From Aphanocapsa lilacina HA4352-LM1 (GTDB lineage Bacteria > Cyanobacteriota > Cyanobacteriia > Gloeobacterales > Gloeobacteraceae): a stretch of DNA of 64,000 nt. Shown piece after piece: positions 8,396 through 16,954 of the stretch; within the stretch, counting starts at the first letter, position 1, and each line of letters begins with the position of its first letter. Both the position numbers and the translations under genes were made by a program. The stretch spans positions 20,823 through 84,822 of the forward strand of contig JAHHGR010000007.1 of the NCBI GenBank assembly GCA_019359725.1, read 5' to 3'. Under the pieces are notes generated by a model. The model searched no databases. It was not told the DNA's origin and saw nothing but the letters and a program-made list of their open reading frames with translations.

Positions 8396-9180
8396 CGGGT
8401 CTCCTCGGCGAGGGGTTGGCGGGCGCGCAGCAAGTCCAGAATGTCCTGCTCGATTTGCTGAAAGGCGGCGGTGCGCTTGCAGCCTAAAGAGCGTTCCCGG
8501 CCTAAAGGCACGGGCACCTCCCGGGCGATGTGGCCGGGCCGGGCGGACATCGCGTAGACGCGGTCGGCCAGAAAGACCGCCTCCTCGACGTCATGGGTGA
8601 TCATCAGGACCGTGATCGCGGTGCGGCGGACCACCGAGAGCAAAAATTCCTGCAGCGTCTCTTTGGTCTGGCAGTCGAGGGCGCCGAACGGTTCGTCTAA
8701 AAGCAGAATTTGCGGTTCGTTGACCATGGCCCGGGCGATGGCGGCGCGCTGCTTCATGCCGCCTGATAGGGCGCACGGCAGGCTGTCGGCAAATTTAGCC
8801 AGTCCCACGATCTCCAGGTAATGATCGACCCGCTCGCGCCGTTCGGCCGCGCTCAGCTTGCGCAGCTTCAAACCAAACTCGACATTGCCCCGCACGCTCA
8901 GCCAGGGATAGAGCGTGTAGTTCTGAAAGACCATGCCCCGGTCGGCTCCCGGTCCGGCCACAGGACTGCCGCTCAGGAGCACTTCGCCGGCCGATGGGTC
9001 CTCGAGGCCCGCGACGATACCCAGCAAGGTCGATTTGCCGCAGCCGGAAGCGCCCACCAGGCAGGCAAATTCCCCGGCTTTCACACTCATCGAGATATCG
9101 TCGAGCACCAGCAGCGGCCCGCTTTTGGTGGAGAACAGTTTACTTAAGTGCCGGATTTGCAGGGTGGGTGGGTCGGTCAT
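8392..9180 (-). CDS. ABC transporter ATP-binding protein, SsuB/TauB/NrtD type
   Basis: A 262-residue ATPase: Walker A GASGCGKST, Q-loop VFQNYTLYPW, signature LSGGMKQRAAIARAM, Walker B ILLLDEPFGALD and switch His ITHDVEEA. DEPFGALD with LYPW is standard for the nitrate/sulfonate/taurine group. It overlaps the binding-protein gene upstream and the permease downstream by four bases each (ATGA), so the three subunits should be made together. Confidence 0.93.
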   Translation of the reverse strand: MTDPPTLQIRHLSKLFSTKSGPLLVLDDISMSVKAGEFACLVGASGCGKSTLLGIVAGLEDPSAGEVLLSGSPVAGPGADRGMVFQNYTLYPWLSVRGNVEFGLKLRKLSAAERRERVDHYLEIVGLAKFADSLPCALSGGMKQRAAIARAMVNEPQILLLDEPFGALDCQTKETLQEFLLSVVRRTAITVLMITHDVEEAVFLADRVYAMSARPGHIAREVPVPLGRERSLGCKRTAAFQQIEQDILDLLRARQPLAEETR

Positions 9181-10193
9181 CTCTGGGCATCGCGCGCGGC
9201 AAGGACGAAGCGGGGATCGACGACGTTGGTCAGATCCGGAACGGCCGGGATCTGGCCCTGATCTTTGAGGAAGCGGGCGAGCGACTGCAGGGCGTTCGGC
9301 AGATAGCTTTTGCTGTTGGGGTTGGTGAGCATGTCGATGTTGAGGGCAAGGTCTGCCAGTTGCAGCCCGCGCAGATAGTCTTCGACTTCCGCCGGGGTGA
9401 TATTGAGCAGGCGGGCGGTGAGGGCGTAGCCCGCCCGGGGGTCGGCCTGCAAGTCGGCCAGCCCCTTCAAGACAGCATCCACGAAGCCCTGCACCACCTC
9501 GGGGTGCGCTTCGACAAACCGGGCATCGAAGACGTAGATGTCGCTAATCGCATCCGGCAGGCGCGCAGAATCGAACAAAATCCGCCCATCGGCCTGCGCC
9601 CGGTTAGCCGAACCCAAATAAGGCGCGTAGGTGACCGCCGCTTCCACCTGGCCGCTTCTGTAGGCGGCCCCGGCGGCGTCGGGCGGGGTGTTGATGATCG
9701 TGATGTCCTTGCCGCCCAGACCCGCCCCGGCAATCGCCTGCAAAAAAAAGAAGTGGCTCACCGAACCGAGTTCGAGGGCGACTTTGCGTCCTTTGAGGTC
9801 AGCTAGATCCCGGATGCTGTTGCGCGCGAGCACACCGTCACCTCCCACCGAGCGGTCGACCACCATCACCACGCGCAGATCCTTGCCCTTCGCCCGCACA
9901 TCCACCGCCCCGGCGGTGACCTCGGCCCCCCCCTCGAGCTTGCCCCCCGCGAAGGCGAGGGTGCCCTGGCCGGGGCTCGGGAAGTTGCGCACATTGAACG
10001 CCTCGGGCAGATAGCCTTTCTCGCGGGCGATATAGAGCGGCGTATAGCCAACCCAATCGACGATCCCAAAGGACGCCCCCGCCGGGCGCGTCGCGCCGTC
10101 CCCACCTCCGGTACAGCCGGCAAGCGCGAGCCCGCCCAGGGCCAGAACGCTGCGGCGTGTCCATTGGTGCAAAGCAAAATCGGCCAGGTCCAT
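9177..10193 (-). CDS. ABC transporter substrate-binding lipoprotein (NMT1/SsuA-like)
   Basis: A 338-residue exported protein. The N-terminus has a twin-arginine signal (TRRSVLALGG) followed by a lipobox LAGC near residue 27, so it is a Tat-exported lipoprotein. The mature part has SFGIVDWVGYTPLYIAREKG, the ligand-entry motif of the NMT1/SsuA family, then a two-domain layout ending in a helical region. It is the promoter-proximal gene of the uptake operon. The next gene upstream (S9 peptidase) is divergent about 200 bases away. The ligand is likely a small sulfonate or similar anion, but this is inference. Confidence 0.9.
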   Translation of the reverse strand: MDLADFALHQWTRRSVLALGGLALAGCTGGGDGATRPAGASFGIVDWVGYTPLYIAREKGYLPEAFNVRNFPSPGQGTLAFAGGKLEGGAEVTAGAVDVRAKGKDLRVVMVVDRSVGGDGVLARNSIRDLADLKGRKVALELGSVSHFFFLQAIAGAGLGGKDITIINTPPDAAGAAYRSGQVEAAVTYAPYLGSANRAQADGRILFDSARLPDAISDIYVFDARFVEAHPEVVQGFVDAVLKGLADLQADPRAGYALTARLLNITPAEVEDYLRGLQLADLALNIDMLTNPNSKSYLPNALQSLARFLKDQGQIPAVPDLTNVVDPRFVLAARDAQR

Positions 10194-10389
10194 GGGCGGT
10201 CCGCGGTTCCCCGAAGCGGCGATTGGCCCATGGTGTCACCGGTTCCCGAGTCGTTCAGTGACTTTCAATACGTTCCATCCATCCTGCTGGGCCAATCTGT
10301 CGCACCGAACACAGGAGCGCTCCGCCGCCGGGGTACACTGGGCTCGATGTGATGAGACCGGTGCAAGGGCGAGCCCGGCAGGAGTGTTT

Positions 10390-12354
10390 GTGGTGGGCGG
10401 CAAGTTCTGGAGCGTTCTGATGTCCCTGGCTTTACTTGCCGCCTCGGCGGGGGCGGCGGCCCAGACAAAACCACCCGCCCCGGCCACCCCGGCCCCCGAG
10501 GATGTGCCGGTGCCGGTACCGGGTAGCCTGGGGCTTGCAGGCGCTCGCTGTGCTGACATCTCGCGTTACCTGAACGCCCGCGCTGCCGTCAATCCGTCCC
10601 TTTCGCCCGACGGGGGCGAACTTGCCTACCGCACCGGCGTCTCCGGCCAGCCGCAACTGTGGGTGAATGGTCCGGACGGGCCGCGCCAGCTCACCTTCGG
10701 CGAGAGCGTCAATATCGCCGCATGGTCCCCGGCGGGCGATGGGATCGCCTACTCGGTCGATCGCGGCGGCGACGAGCGCGAGGGCTACTATTTCATCTCC
10801 CCCGACGGCAAGCGCGAGCGCGGACTGGTCGCCCCCGCCGATTCGTTTCGAGTCTGGGGGGGCTTCTCGCGCGACGGCAGCCAGGTGGCCTACGCCGCCA
10901 CCGAGCCGGGCAAAGCCGATTTCAACGTCTACGTATTCACCGTCGCCACCGGCCAGACGCGCCGGGTCTTGAGCGGCCAGGCGGGGATCTACCCGGTGGC
11001 CTGGCGGCCGGATGGCAAGGCCCTGGTGCTCTCGCGGGTGCGCGGCGAAGATGCCAACGATCTGCTTTATCTGGATCTGACGACGGGTCAGGCGAGCGAT
11101 CTGCTCGTGCCGCCCGAAGCCTCCGCCTACACCCAGATCGCCTGGACGCCGGACGGTAAAGGATTTTATCTTTCCACCAATCAAGATCGCGACTTTGCTG
11201 CCCTCGCCTACTACGACTTTGCCGCCCGCAACCTGCGCACCGTCGAGACTCCCGCCCACGACGTGGAGGCAGTGGCCCTCTCGGGCGACGGCCGCTACTT
11301 AGCCTGGAGTGAAAACGTCGGTGGTTTCTCCGAGGCGCGGCTAAGGGATCTGCGCACCAACCGGACCGTGCCGATTCTCGGTCTACCCAAAGGGGTGATC
11401 CAGACGCTGAGTTGGGCGGATCGCGCTGCGCGCCTGGCTTTTCAGGTGTCCGGTCCCCAGGTGCCGGGGGATGTCTGGGTGCTCAATGCCCAGCGCGGCG
11501 ACCTCAAGCGGGTCACCAAATCCGCCACCGGCGGTCTGGACGAGAGCACCTTCGTCATTCCCGAAGCGGTGTCCTTCAAAAGCCACGACGGCGAAACGAT
11601 CTACGGCCTGCTGTACCGGCCTGCCGGGGCGACGACCCGCACGCTCCCCCCGGCGGTGGTGATGGTCCACGGCGGCCCCACCGCCCAGGCGCGGCCCGAT
11701 TTTGACGCGGCGACCCAGTATCTGGTGGCCAGAGGTTACGCGATTCTCGATCTCAATTTCCGCGGTTCCACCGGCTACGGCAAGCGCTTCGCCCGCCTCG
11801 ACAACGGCCGATTGCGCCCCAACGCCGTCAAGGACATGGCTGCGGCGGTCGACTGGCTGGGCACCCAGGGAATCGACAACCGGCGGGTGGCGGTGATGGG
11901 CGGTTCCTACGGCGGCTACATGACCTTTGCCGCCCTCACGACTTTGCCGGACGTTTTCCAGGCCGGGGTAGGTTTCGTGGGTGTCTCCAACTGGATTACC
12001 GCCCTCGAAGGCGCCTCACCGCAACTGAAAGCCTCCGACCGCTACGAGTACGGCAACATCGACGACCCGGCCGAGCGCGAATTTTTTACCCAACTGAGCC
12101 CGATCACCTACGTCAAGCAGGTGCGCTCGCCTTTGATGGTCCTGCACGGCGCGAACGACCCGCGCGACCCGGTGGGCGAAGCTGACCAACTGGTGGGTGC
12201 CCTGCGCTCCCAGGGAGGCGACGTCGAATATTTGCGCTTTCCCGACGAGGGCCACAGCATCCGCAAACTGACCAACCGGATCATCGCCTACCGCCGCATC
12301 GCCGGATTTTTGGAGCGCACCATCGGCAAGGGTATCGCCGTTTGTGACGGTTAG
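10390..12354 (+). CDS. Exported S9-family (prolyl oligopeptidase-like) peptidase
   Basis: About 654 residues. A signal peptide (hydrophobic LMSLALLAASAGAAA, cleavage near AAAQ) is followed by a Pro-rich linker, a WD/TolB-like beta-propeller (repeats such as LSPDGGELAYR, WSPAGDGIAYS, WTPDGKGFYLS) and a C-terminal alpha/beta hydrolase. The catalytic Ser is in GGSYGGY, Asp in HGANDPRDP and His in DEGHS. These enzymes cut short peptides, often acylaminoacyl- or dipeptidyl-type. AGGAG at 10380-10384 supports a GTG start at 10390 or 10393; upstream in-frame starts would bury the signal peptide. It probably works in the periplasm. Confidence 0.9.
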   Translation: MVGGKFWSVLMSLALLAASAGAAAQTKPPAPATPAPEDVPVPVPGSLGLAGARCADISRYLNARAAVNPSLSPDGGELAYRTGVSGQPQLWVNGPDGPRQLTFGESVNIAAWSPAGDGIAYSVDRGGDEREGYYFISPDGKRERGLVAPADSFRVWGGFSRDGSQVAYAATEPGKADFNVYVFTVATGQTRRVLSGQAGIYPVAWRPDGKALVLSRVRGEDANDLLYLDLTTGQASDLLVPPEASAYTQIAWTPDGKGFYLSTNQDRDFAALAYYDFAARNLRTVETPAHDVEAVALSGDGRYLAWSENVGGFSEARLRDLRTNRTVPILGLPKGVIQTLSWADRAARLAFQVSGPQVPGDVWVLNAQRGDLKRVTKSATGGLDESTFVIPEAVSFKSHDGETIYGLLYRPAGATTRTLPPAVVMVHGGPTAQARPDFDAATQYLVARGYAILDLNFRGSTGYGKRFARLDNGRLRPNAVKDMAAAVDWLGTQGIDNRRVAVMGGSYGGYMTFAALTTLPDVFQAGVGFVGVSNWITALEGASPQLKASDRYEYGNIDDPAEREFFTQLSPITYVKQVRSPLMVLHGANDPRDPVGEADQLVGALRSQGGDVEYLRFPDEGHSIRKLTNRIIAYRRIAGFLERTIGKGIAVCDG

Positions 12355-12511
12355 CTCACTACGCCATCCTCACTTCTTGTCGCAATCGACACGCATCGTG
12401 CAGGCCCTCGAAGAAAAAGCCCATCCCACCCATCGAGTCTCGTTCTCACCATGCCACTAAGTCCGGGGGTATCGGGGAGGTGGCACCCCCGCGAGGCTGG
12501 GAGGAGGAGAG

Positions 12512-12549
12512 CGCGAGAGGGGAAGCGCGCAGGGGCTTCCCCTCTCGCG
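12512..12549. repeat. Perfect 15-bp inverted repeat (strong hairpin)
   Basis: CGCGAGAGGGGAAGC and its exact complement are separated by eight bases, giving a very stable GC-rich hairpin between the S9 peptidase stop and the cupredoxin gene, which converge here. There is no T-run right after either arm, so it is not a textbook terminator, though it could act as one or block 3' exonucleases. A REP-like repeat is also possible. Confidence 0.5.
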
Positions 12550-12570
12550 ACCCAGACTGTCGTGCAAAGC

Positions 12571-12637
12571 TAGGTGTCAGGATTGAATCTGTCGCTTCTT
12601 TTTCAAGTGTTTGTCACGCCTTAAGATCTGACACCTA
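12571..12637. repeat. 10-bp inverted repeat TAGGTGTCAG ... CTGACACCTA
   Basis: Two exact 10-base arms at 12571-12580 and 12628-12637 face each other across 47 AT-richer bases, just past the cupredoxin stop codon. The right arm contains the GGTGTCAG motif that also follows three other stop codons in the window. It may be the footprint of a small mobile element or a 3'-end signal. Confidence 0.45.
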
Positions 12638-12639
12638 CT

Positions 12640-12972
12640 CTAACGAACCGTAATCTGTCCCTTCATGGTCGTGTGAAACTCACAGAAGTAGTTGTACACG
12701 CCCTTATCGGCAAAAGTCAGCGTCTTGCTCTCATCGGCAAGCAATCTACCGGTGCCCGCAAATTTGAAACCCTCCTCCGGGGTGGCGGTGTGGGGAGTGG
12801 CGTCCTTATTCAGAAAAGTTACCCGGCCGCCTTTGGGGATCACGACAGCTTCGGGGGTAAACTGGAACGATTCGATGGCGATCACGGTGGCAGGGGGCGG
12901 CACCGGGGCGGCCAGGACCGCCGCGGGCACCGCCGCCAGTATCAGTGCCAGAGTCGGCAACGGTCGAAACAT
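12640..12972 (-). CDS. Secreted plastocyanin-like cupredoxin
   Basis: A 110-residue protein with a Sec signal peptide (LALILAAVPAAVLA, cleavage after LAA). The mature cupredoxin domain has the type 1 copper ligands in order: His in DATPHTAT, then Cys, His and Met in YFCEFHTTMKG. The shortness and ESFQFTPEAVVIPKGG resemble the EfeO/plastocyanin-like periplasmic copper proteins rather than photosynthetic plastocyanin. It lies six bases after the ferritin-like gene and should be co-transcribed with it, which suggests joint handling of metal or redox stress in the periplasm. Confidence 0.88.
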   Translation of the reverse strand: MFRPLPTLALILAAVPAAVLAAPVPPPATVIAIESFQFTPEAVVIPKGGRVTFLNKDATPHTATPEEGFKFAGTGRLLADESKTLTFADKGVYNYFCEFHTTMKGQITVR

Positions 12973-12978
12973 CGGGGG

Positions 12979-13590
12979 CTATACCTTCAAGATCCAGTCT
13001 TTGCGGGTCTGGGCGCTCAAGAAGGCGGCGGGCACCTCCTGCACTGTGGGCAGCAGGCCGTGGAAGACCGCACGGATGGCGGTGGCATGCCCGGCCTCGG
13101 CGGGCAGAATCGAACTGGCCGCCGCTTGCAAGGCCGGGGTCTTAAGCTTGCCGAAAGCCGCCTGGTAGGCGAGGGCCGCGTCGATTTCGAGGGCCAGGGC
13201 CAGCTTGGCGATATTGGCGTCGGAATCGAGCCCGCCTTCGCCCGCCTTCAGATAGGCCGACAGGTCGTAGGAATCTTTGGCGGGAGCGGGGGTGGCGCCG
13301 AGGCTCTTGATGGCGTCCGCGAGGGCAGCGCGGTGGCTTTTGTGATCTGCCTGGTTGCGCAATGCCAATTCCAGCACGGTTTTGCCTACATCGGTCTTGG
13401 AGAGCTTACCGGCCGCCGCCCCGTAGGCCCAGATGGCCTGGCTTTCGAGATCGTGGGCCGCCTGCAAAATGGCCAGATCGCCTTTATCCTGACCGAAAGC
13501 AAGCCGCGTACCCGCCATAAGGCTCAACGTTCCGGCCGCACCGGCAAGAAGCACAGACCGGCGGGAAGCCCCGCGCATCGCATTGTCCAT
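12979..13590 (-). CDS. Tat-exported ferritin-like domain protein
   Basis: A 203-residue protein with a twin-arginine leader (SRRSVLLAGAAGTLSLMAG). The mature part is a four-helix ferritin-like bundle with carboxylate/His positions in AAHDLESQAIWAY, ADHKSHR, ALEIDAALAYQ and AEAGHATAIR, which can form a di-iron or other metal site. Tat export suggests it folds with cofactor before leaving the cytoplasm. It is the first gene of a two-gene unit with the copper protein downstream. Function is not established for this family. The start ATG at 13590 lies about ten bases after an AGGAG-like tract. Confidence 0.82.
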   Translation of the reverse strand: MDNAMRGASRRSVLLAGAAGTLSLMAGTRLAFGQDKGDLAILQAAHDLESQAIWAYGAAAGKLSKTDVGKTVLELALRNQADHKSHRAALADAIKSLGATPAPAKDSYDLSAYLKAGEGGLDSDANIAKLALALEIDAALAYQAAFGKLKTPALQAAASSILPAEAGHATAIRAVFHGLLPTVQEVPAAFLSAQTRKDWILKV

Positions 13591-13726
13591 AACTTACGTC
13601 TCCTGAAGTGATTCGCACCGAGGTCGATATCCGTATCGTCCGGTACCAGGCAGGCGCAAGCCAGACTGAAAACTGTTCACTTTTTGCTTGAGATTTGCTC
13701 GCCGCCGTCTTATGGCCGACCCGCCG

Positions 13727-13966
13727 TCAGGCGGCGCGGTCTTCCTCCCAGAGTTGCTGGGCTAGATCATCGGCGCATTCGAGATCCGGCAGCACTCCGG
13801 GGGGCCGCACGACCGTGCCGTGCACCGTCTGACCGTCCATCAACTCGACCGCGGTCTGCCAAGCATCATAGAGATCACCTTTGAATTTGGTCAGCCCCAA
13901 ATAGGTGAACAGGACCACTCCGCATTCGGTGACGAATAACTTGGGTTGGGTTTGCGCGGCAAGCAT
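13727..13966 (-). CDS. Small hypothetical protein
   Basis: A 79-residue protein I do not recognise. The start at 13966 is well supported by AGGAGGG eight bases upstream; a longer in-frame start at 14011 has none. It has a beta-rich N-terminal half (KLFVTECGVVLFTYLG) and an acidic C-terminus with ECADDLAQQLWEEDR. It has no signal peptide and no membrane helix. It stands alone between the ferritin-like gene and the RluA gene, all on the minus strand. Confidence 0.65.
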   Translation of the reverse strand: MLAAQTQPKLFVTECGVVLFTYLGLTKFKGDLYDAWQTAVELMDGQTVHGTVVRPPGVLPDLECADDLAQQLWEEDRAA

Positions 13967-14163
13967 CGGGTGACCCTCCTGTCCATAAAATTCAAAGTCA
14001 ATTTGCTGCACCGCCCGCTAAATGCTGATCGCATCCGGGCGGCACTTTGGGCATTAGATTGTATACTCCAATGTTCCGCACAAACTACGAATGAACAACT
14101 ATTGAAAGGGATATTTCCTGGGATTGAGTTATCAGAATATTTGTGCATCGCCGGGGGTGGCCC

Positions 14164-15060
14164 TCAGGTGAGTTCGGGCGGCGGCGGGCACTCAAGAACC
14201 AGTCGGCGGCCGGAAGTCGGGTGCAAAAAAGACAGGCGGTGGGCGTGCAGAAAATAGCTGCCGTCGCCGGGCACCGAAGCGTCGTTGTCGAGGCGGGCAA
14301 CGCCACCGGGGCCAAAAAGCGGGTCGCCGATGAGGGGATAACCGGCCGCCGCCAGATGAATGCGGATCTGGTGCGGCCTACCGGTGGAAATCGCCACCGC
14401 AAGCAGGCTGTCTGTGCACCGGCGGCGCAGAACGACGCAGTCGCTGCGGGCGGGAAGGCCGTCCGCGGCAGCGGCCCAGAGGGTACCAAGCAGAGGGTGG
14501 GGTACTTTGCCGATGGGCTGGCGGACCGTGAAGCGATCGAGCATGCCGGTACCTGAGGCGAGAGCCCGATAAAGCTTGCCGATGCGTTGCCGGCGCATCT
14601 GCTCGCTGAGGGCGGCGCGGCTGGCGTGGGTGCGGGCGAGCAGCAGCAGACCCGATGTGCCCCGACCCAGGCGATGGATAGGTACAGGCGCTTCCTCGCC
14701 TACGAAGCGCCGCTTCAACTGCCACAGCAGCGTGTGCTCCAGAAAGCCGCCCCCCGGCAGCACCGGCAGTCCACTGGGCTTGGCCACCACCAGCACCTGT
14801 TCGTCGGCGTAGATGAGCGCGATATCGAGCGGTACCGGAAGCTCCTGCCAGGGCGGGCGGCAGTAAGTGAGCACCTGGGCGGAGCGCAAAAGTTCAGTGG
14901 AGCTGGTGGACCTGTCGTCGAGAAGCACCTGTCCGGTCTCGATGCGCGCCTGCCACTCGTGATCGCCCGAGTGGTGGTAGCGCGACAGGTAATATTCGAG
15001 CACCGTCAAACCCGCGGCCTCGGGGCCGATGCGGTCGCGGTAGGTCCAGCCCTGGTTCAT
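14164..15060 (-). CDS. RluA-family RNA pseudouridine synthase
   Basis: About 298 residues. An N-terminal S4-like portion (RYHHSGDHEWQARIETGQV) precedes the catalytic domain. The active-site Asp position is in the motif HRLGRGTSGLLLLA, where the family has HRLD; here Gly stands at the usual Asp, a striking substitution unless the motif is read as a subfamily variant. KLYRALASG and RPHQIRIHLAAAGYPLIGD are also conserved. RluA enzymes isomerise uridine in rRNA or tRNA. The ATG at 15060 follows AGGGAG. The missing Asp (HRLG-RGTSG) may mean a non-catalytic RNA-binding role. Confidence 0.85.
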   Translation of the reverse strand: MNQGWTYRDRIGPEAAGLTVLEYYLSRYHHSGDHEWQARIETGQVLLDDRSTSSTELLRSAQVLTYCRPPWQELPVPLDIALIYADEQVLVVAKPSGLPVLPGGGFLEHTLLWQLKRRFVGEEAPVPIHRLGRGTSGLLLLARTHASRAALSEQMRRQRIGKLYRALASGTGMLDRFTVRQPIGKVPHPLLGTLWAAAADGLPARSDCVVLRRRCTDSLLAVAISTGRPHQIRIHLAAAGYPLIGDPLFGPGGVARLDNDASVPGDGSYFLHAHRLSFLHPTSGRRLVLECPPPPELT

Positions 15061-15107
15061 GGGTCTCCCTGTTCCCGGATCAACGGGAATCTGGTAACCG
15101 TTTTGCA

Positions 15108-15180
15108 TACCCCCAACCGGATTCGAACCGGTGTCGCCGCCGTGAGAGGGCGGTGTCCTAGGCCTCTAGACGATGAGGGC
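15108..15180 (-). tRNA. tRNA-Glu (anticodon CUC)
   Basis: Seventy-three bases fold as a complete cloverleaf on the minus strand. The acceptor is GCCCTCA against TGGGGGT with the G1-U72 wobble common to cyanobacterial tRNA-Glu. The anticodon loop is CTCTCAC, giving CUC, and the T-arm is ACCGG-TTCGAAT-CCGGT. CCA is not encoded. The CUC isoacceptor reads GAG only, so a UUC tRNA must exist elsewhere. Confidence 0.93.
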
Positions 15181-15282
15181 AGATAGAGCAACAGCGCTCT
15201 TGGTGGGCATTCATGCTAACCCAGGGTCGGTTCGCCTGACAACAGCCTTGGCGACACCCAAATCGAAGTGCTAGCCTGGATC

Positions 15283-15354
15283 GGGTCGTTAGCTCAGCGG
15301 TAGAGCAGGTGACTCTTAATCACTTGGTCCAGGGTTCGAATCCCTGACGGCCCA
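15283..15354 (+). tRNA. tRNA-Lys (anticodon CUU)
   Basis: Seventy-two bases form a clean cloverleaf. The acceptor is GGGTCGT paired with ACGGCCC, the D-arm GCTC/GAGC, the anticodon arm GGTGA-CTCTTAA-TCACT (anticodon CUU) and the T-arm CAGGG-TTCGAAT-CCCTG. CCA is not encoded. It is divergent from the tRNA-Glu about 100 bases away. Confidence 0.94.
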
Positions 15355-15703
15355 CTTCCAATAGCCCGCTCATCGGCGGGTTTCGTTGTTTAAAGCCCCG
15401 CGGGATTGAGTTCCACGAACCAGGATTTCGCCGACGAGCGATTTCAAATCGACCGACTCCATCGGTGCTATTCAGTCGGTCTCGATCGATCGTTTCGAGT
15501 TTGCGAAGGGCTGAAGCACGCCTGGGGGATCGGTGTGCAGGCGTCCATGATAGATTGTTCCAAGTCATGCCTGACGAAGGTAAGGACTACCGGAGAACTT
15601 CTCTGCGCCCGGGGCGCTTGCAGACGACTTGAGCAACGGCCCCGCCGGTTTCACCATCGCCCCCTGTTATACTCGGGCAGCCTCCAGCCCAAAAAGGGTG
15701 TCG

Positions 15704-16279
15704 ATGAAAAACGCACAAACCGTCGGTTGGAACCTCTGGCTGCAGTGGGTGCTGGCTTATGCACTGGGGTCACTGGCGGGTGGGGCGATTGCCCGGCCCC
15801 TGGGTGAAGCGATTGGCTCGGTGTTGGGAGCCGCCGCCGCCGGGTTGGTGGTCGGGGTGGCTCTGGGTCTGGCGCAGGCGGTGGTGTTGGGGCGCTATCT
15901 CAAAGCCGGCACCCCCTGGATCCGCGCGACTGCCCTCGGTTCTGCCCTGGGATCGCTGCTGGGCGGTACGGCGGAGTGGCTGGCCCTCAACCGGATGGGC
16001 CTGGCGGATTTGCCAAGCAATGTCCTGGGGATGACGGTGGTCGGCGCCTGTCTGGGGGTGGCCCAGTGGTGGGCGGTGCGCAAACAGTTTCCCCAGTTCG
16101 GCTGGTGGATTTTGGGCAACACGATCGCCCTGGCGCTCGGCCCGATCGTCACGCTCCTCGCAGTACTCGCGCTGGGCTATCTTGGCCCGGCAGCCACCGT
16201 TTTCCTGCGTCCGCTGGTGAGTGCGGCGGTGAGCGGCGGCGTGCTGGTTGGGCTACTGCGCGAAGCCAAGATCGAATAA
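15704..16279 (+). CDS. Hypothetical multi-span membrane protein
   Basis: A 191-residue very hydrophobic protein with about five or six Gly/Ala-rich helices (for example GAAAAGLVVGVALGLAQAVV and GPIVTLLAVLALGYLGPA). It has no catalytic motif I can name. Gly-rich repeated helices with a cytoplasmic Lys/Glu tail (LREAKIE) are common in small cyanobacterial membrane proteins of unknown role. The ATG at 15704 has an AAGGG tract just upstream. It is apparently monocistronic. Confidence 0.72.
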   Translation: MKNAQTVGWNLWLQWVLAYALGSLAGGAIARPLGEAIGSVLGAAAAGLVVGVALGLAQAVVLGRYLKAGTPWIRATALGSALGSLLGGTAEWLALNRMGLADLPSNVLGMTVVGACLGVAQWWAVRKQFPQFGWWILGNTIALALGPIVTLLAVLALGYLGPAATVFLRPLVSAAVSGGVLVGLLREAKIE

Positions 16280-16346
16280 GCCTCCTGCCCAACACCGGAC
16301 CACTACAGCACCGATCCCCGGGGCGGCACGTCAAAGACCTGGCTAG

Positions 16347-16366
16347 ATACTTGTGCCAACAAGTAT
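16347..16366. promoter_or_regulatory. 20-bp palindrome ATACTTGT-GCCA-ACAAGTAT
   Basis: Two exact 8-base arms separated by four bases, in an AT-rich spot with no gene. The size and symmetry fit a dimeric repressor operator (TetR/GntR-like). A TetR gene lies 600 bases away but on the other strand and pointing towards it, so a link is only a guess. No promoter downstream of it can be named. Confidence 0.35.
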
Positions 16367-16744
16367 ACCTGACTCCCATAAAAGTCAACTGTATATGGTG
16401 CATAAGTAATCAAAAAGTACCCGTACGATCATCCAAGAGCCTGGTGCACTACCGTTGGAATATGAAGACTTCTACTCGATCTACGAGATCGACAAGTCGC
16501 GACGGGTAGGCTGACCAGTAACTTTTCAGAACGCGTGTAAGCGATGAACGCTCTCCGACTGCCAATCCTGGTGGGATGCCTGCAAACGAAACCGGCGAAG
16601 CCCTCGGCCATCCACAAGTTTTTGCTTTTGAGCGGGGCACCGGTGGGCAACACGGCGATTCGCTATCTGCGCGGCCGCTGCGACCAGACCCCCTGGCGGG
16701 GGCGGCCGATCGGGCGAGTGGAGACGACTCTCGCGCGCATCCTT

Positions 16745-16784
16745 GCCAGTTCGCTAAATTAAGCGCCAGTTCATTAAATTAAGC
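16745..16784. repeat. 20-bp tandem duplication
   Basis: Two adjacent 20-base units beginning GCCAGTTC and ending TAAATTAAGC differ at two positions only (GCTAAAT versus ATTAAAT). The second ends two bases before the stop codon of the minus-strand fragment downstream of the TetR gene. This looks like local slippage or the edge of a rearrangement. Confidence 0.55.
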
Positions 16785-16786
16785 AT

Positions 16787-16954
16787 CTACAGCGGCCAGC
16801 CCAGTGGGCTCAAAGTGTCGAACTCCTGGCGCGTGCGCAGAATAAAAGTTTCCCAGCGCTCGACGGTCTCCGGTTCGGGAATGGCGCGGCGAGCCCCGCT
16901 GCGGTAGGCGTCGGTGCGCCGTTCGAGTTCCTCGGCGGCACAACTCCACCCGCC
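16787..16954 (-). pseudogene. Coding remnant continuing in frame after the TetR stop
   Basis: Immediately after the TetR stop codon the same frame stays open for 55 codons, ending TAG at 16787. It reads as real protein (EELERRTDAYRSGARRAIP, then ETVERWETFILRTRQEF and PLGWPL) but has no ATG, GTG or TTG start near its beginning. It may be the 3' end of a gene whose 5' part was replaced by the TetR gene, or a read-through tail. I do not recognise the family. Confidence 0.4.

Larger units (their letters stand above)
16280..16786. other. Gene-poor stretch of about 0.5 kb, AT-richer than its surroundings
   Basis: No convincing gene. The + strand frame from about 16410 to the TGA near 16511 has no start codon but reads protein-like (ALPLEYEDFYSIYEIDKSRR), so it may be the tail of a lost gene. 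The stretch also holds two palindromes (16347-16366, and TCGATCT-ACG-AGATCGA at 16476-16492) and a 20-bp tandem duplication next to the next gene. Confidence 0.5.

Noticed and set aside
15320..15568. Minus-strand frame ending GRQGFEPWTK across the tRNA-Lys
   Set aside because: The GFEPWT peptide is the well-known spurious translation of the antisense T-arm of a tRNA gene.
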